The position numbers and the translations under genes are program-made. The notes beneath the pieces were generated by a model. It searched no databases and was not told the DNA's origin. It was given only the letters and a program-made list of their open reading frames with translations. DNA of 6,205 nucleotides from CALMFQ01 sp964495595 (GTDB lineage Bacteria; Pseudomonadota; Gammaproteobacteria; Burkholderiales; SCOH01): positions 1-6,205 of the forward strand of contig CAZBWH010000115.1 in assembly GCA_964495595.1 (NCBI GenBank), given 5' to 3'. Within the stretch, counting starts at the first letter, position 1. Each line of letters starts with the position of its first letter. Positions 5,168-6,205 of this stretch are shown here, in pieces.

Positions 5168-6046
5168 ATGGAAATCAATTCGATCAGCCTGCGGGCGCTG
5201 TTTGCCGCATTCAACGCCGCATTCCAGGGTGGCTTTGCCGGCGTCTCGCCGCAGTGGAACCGCATCGCCACCATGGTGCCGTCAGCCACAGAAACCGAGG
5301 ATTACGCCTGGCTCGGCGAATGGCCGAACCTGCGCGAATGGATCGGTGATCGCCAGGTAAAAAGCCTGTCGGCCTCCAGCTATTCGATCAAGAACAAGCC
5401 GTTCGAAAGCTCGGTCGGCATCAAGCGTAGCAAGCTGGAAGACGACGTTTACGGCATCTACGGCCCGATGTTCACCGAGATGGGCCGGTCTGCCGCTGCC
5501 CATCCCGACCTGTTGGTATTCGCGCTGCTGGCTGCCGGGTTCAATACCGCCTGCTATGACGGCCAGTATTTCTTCGACTCCGATCACCCGGTGGGCTCGG
5601 GTGTGGTCAGCAATGTGCAAACCGGCGCCAGCAACCCTTGGTTCCTGCTCGACACCAGCCGCGCGCTCAAACCGCTGATTTACCAGAAGCGCAAGGATTA
5701 CAAGTTCGTCGCCATGACCAAGGACGAAGACGAAGCCGTGTTCATGCGCGACGAATATCGCTACGGCGTGGACGGGCGCGGCAATGTCGGCTTCGGTTTC
5801 TGGCAGATGGCGTTCGGCTCCAAGGCTGCGCTGGATGCAACCAGTTTCAACGCAGCCTATGCCGCGATGATGGCGTTCAAGTCCGACGAGGGCCGCCCGC
5901 TGGGCATCAAGCCTGATTTGCTGCTGGTCGGCCCGACCAATCGTGCCGCCGCGCTGGAGGTGGTCAAGGCCGAACGCGACGCCGCGGGCGCCACCAACAT
6001 CAATAAAGACGCGGTCGAAGTCCTGATCTGCCCATGGCTGGCGTAA
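5168..6046 (+). CDS. T: Mu-like major head subunit (gpT / gp34)
   Basis: The 292-residue product is a full-length Mu gpT-type major capsid protein, the main shell subunit. It begins with an N-terminal helix ending FNAAFQGGFAGV (15-26), followed by WNRIATMVPSATETEDYAWLG (30-50 in two parts), the REWIGDRQVKSL segment (56-67), the SIKNKPFESSVGIKRSKLEDD stretch (73-93), and YDGQYFFDSDHP (130-141), all family-like. The C-terminus NINKDAVEVLICPWLA is typical. The frame is open back to ATG 5084 but that lies inside the preceding gene; ATG 5168 has AAGGGGA at 5156-5162, five bases away, overlapping the preceding stop codon. Ten bases separate it from the gene before. No sign of truncation. Confidence 0.95.
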   Translation: MEINSISLRALFAAFNAAFQGGFAGVSPQWNRIATMVPSATETEDYAWLGEWPNLREWIGDRQVKSLSASSYSIKNKPFESSVGIKRSKLEDDVYGIYGPMFTEMGRSAAAHPDLLVFALLAAGFNTACYDGQYFFDSDHPVGSGVVSNVQTGASNPWFLLDTSRALKPLIYQKRKDYKFVAMTKDEDEAVFMRDEYRYGVDGRGNVGFGFWQMAFGSKAALDATSFNAAYAAMMAFKSDEGRPLGIKPDLLLVGPTNRAAALEVVKAERDAAGATNINKDAVEVLICPWLA

Positions 6047-6051
6047 CAGCC

Positions 6052-6089
6052 CGATCACCACAGGGCGGCGTGCCGCCCTGTGGTGATCG
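6052..6089. repeat. Long perfect palindrome after major head gene
   Basis: Bases 6052-6069 (CGATCACCACAGGGCGGC) are the exact reverse complement of 6072-6089 with only GT between. As RNA this is a 17-pair stem (6052-6068 with 6073-6089) capped by a CGTG tetraloop. It begins five bases after the gpT stop codon. No T tract follows, so it is not a standard intrinsic terminator. It could limit transcription or protect the highly needed gpT message from 3' exonucleases. A conserved RNA called Mu-gpT-DE has been described downstream of Mu gpT genes; whether this hairpin belongs to it cannot be told by eye. Confidence 0.85.
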
Positions 6090-6103
6090 CCGCAGACCAA
6101 CCC

Positions 6104-6110
6104 GAGAGGA
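6104..6110 (+). promoter_or_regulatory. Ribosome binding site of last gene
   Basis: GAGAGGA lies four bases before ATG 6115. It is a fair Shine-Dalgarno and is the main support for the partial gene at the window end. Confidence 0.6.
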
Positions 6111-6114
6111 CATC

Positions 6115-6205
6115 ATGACCACCAGTAGCAAGAAAACTGAGCTTCCCTCGGTTTTTCGTCTGCCAAGGGTGGCTGTTATCCTACCCGTGTTTCCTGCTGT
6201 TGGTC
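6115..6205 (+). CDS. Start of an unidentified gene, truncated by window end
   Basis: The frame from ATG 6115 stays open to the last base, giving 30 codons that begin MTTSSKKTELPSVFRLPRVA. In Mu the gene after T is gp35, a small protein, so this may be its counterpart; the visible residues are too few and not distinctive enough to say. The N-terminus is polar and basic, then hydrophobic (VAVILPVFPAVG). Composition drops to about 50% GC from 6121 onward, unlike the genes before. The gene could be ordinary, a remnant, or altered by an insertion beyond the window. Confidence 0.5.
   Translation, partial: MTTSSKKTELPSVFRLPRVAVILPVFPAVG

Noticed and set aside
6052..6089. Intrinsic terminator after gpT
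   Set aside because: The stem is strong but is followed by GCCGCAGACC rather than a T run on the + strand, and also lacks a T tract on the - strand side, so a simple Rho-independent terminator is not supported.

Overview
The window is a contiguous piece of the head-assembly module of a Mu-like transposable bacteriophage, most likely an integrated prophage. All genes lie on the + strand, in the order known from Mu: portal (gp29), MuF-type minor head protein (gp30/F), virion morphogenesis protein (gp31/G), protease plus nested scaffold (gp32/I and Z), a small decoration-type protein at the gp33 position, the major head subunit (gp34/T), and the first codons of the next gene. GC content is high, about 60-65% in most genes. 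Together with the Mu-type gene order this suggests a GC-rich proteobacterial host, perhaps a betaproteobacterium; that host guess is weak and rests on composition and protein style only.

Layout: bases 1-83 are a short leader, possibly just after the end of the large terminase gene. The portal gene (84-1547) overlaps the minor head gene (1534-2868) by 14 bases. The minor head protein is two-part: an N-terminal SPP1 gp7/Mu F-type head morphogenesis domain and a C-terminal domain resembling the phage PBECR2 (Barnase/EndoU/ColicinE5/RelE-like) nuclease family. The DNA coding for the C-terminal part falls to roughly 50% GC, as expected of a swapped MuF polymorphic-toxin tip. A 107-base gap precedes gene G (2976-3467). 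A 268-base gap (3468-3735) follows, holding four CAATCGC motifs, three TTAACGGGG copies (two direct, one inverted) and a hairpin; no convincing gene lies there. The protease/scaffold gene (3736-4737) contains a strong internal Shine-Dalgarno and ATG at 4237 that would yield a separate 166-residue scaffold. The decoration protein (4747-5157) and major head protein (5168-6046) follow with tight spacing and good ribosome binding sites. After the major head gene comes a near-perfect 18-base-pair palindrome (6052-6089), then the start of an unidentified gene (6115 onward).

How the genes work together: the scaffold and major head protein would form the prohead around the portal; the minor head and G proteins would help build the portal vertex and connect head to tail; the protease would remove scaffold and mature the prohead; the small protein would stabilise or decorate the shell. 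The nuclease-like tail of the minor head protein is the most likely accessory function, perhaps delivered with the virion or acting on the host or competitors. The non-coding elements around I/Z and after T are the least explained parts of the window.
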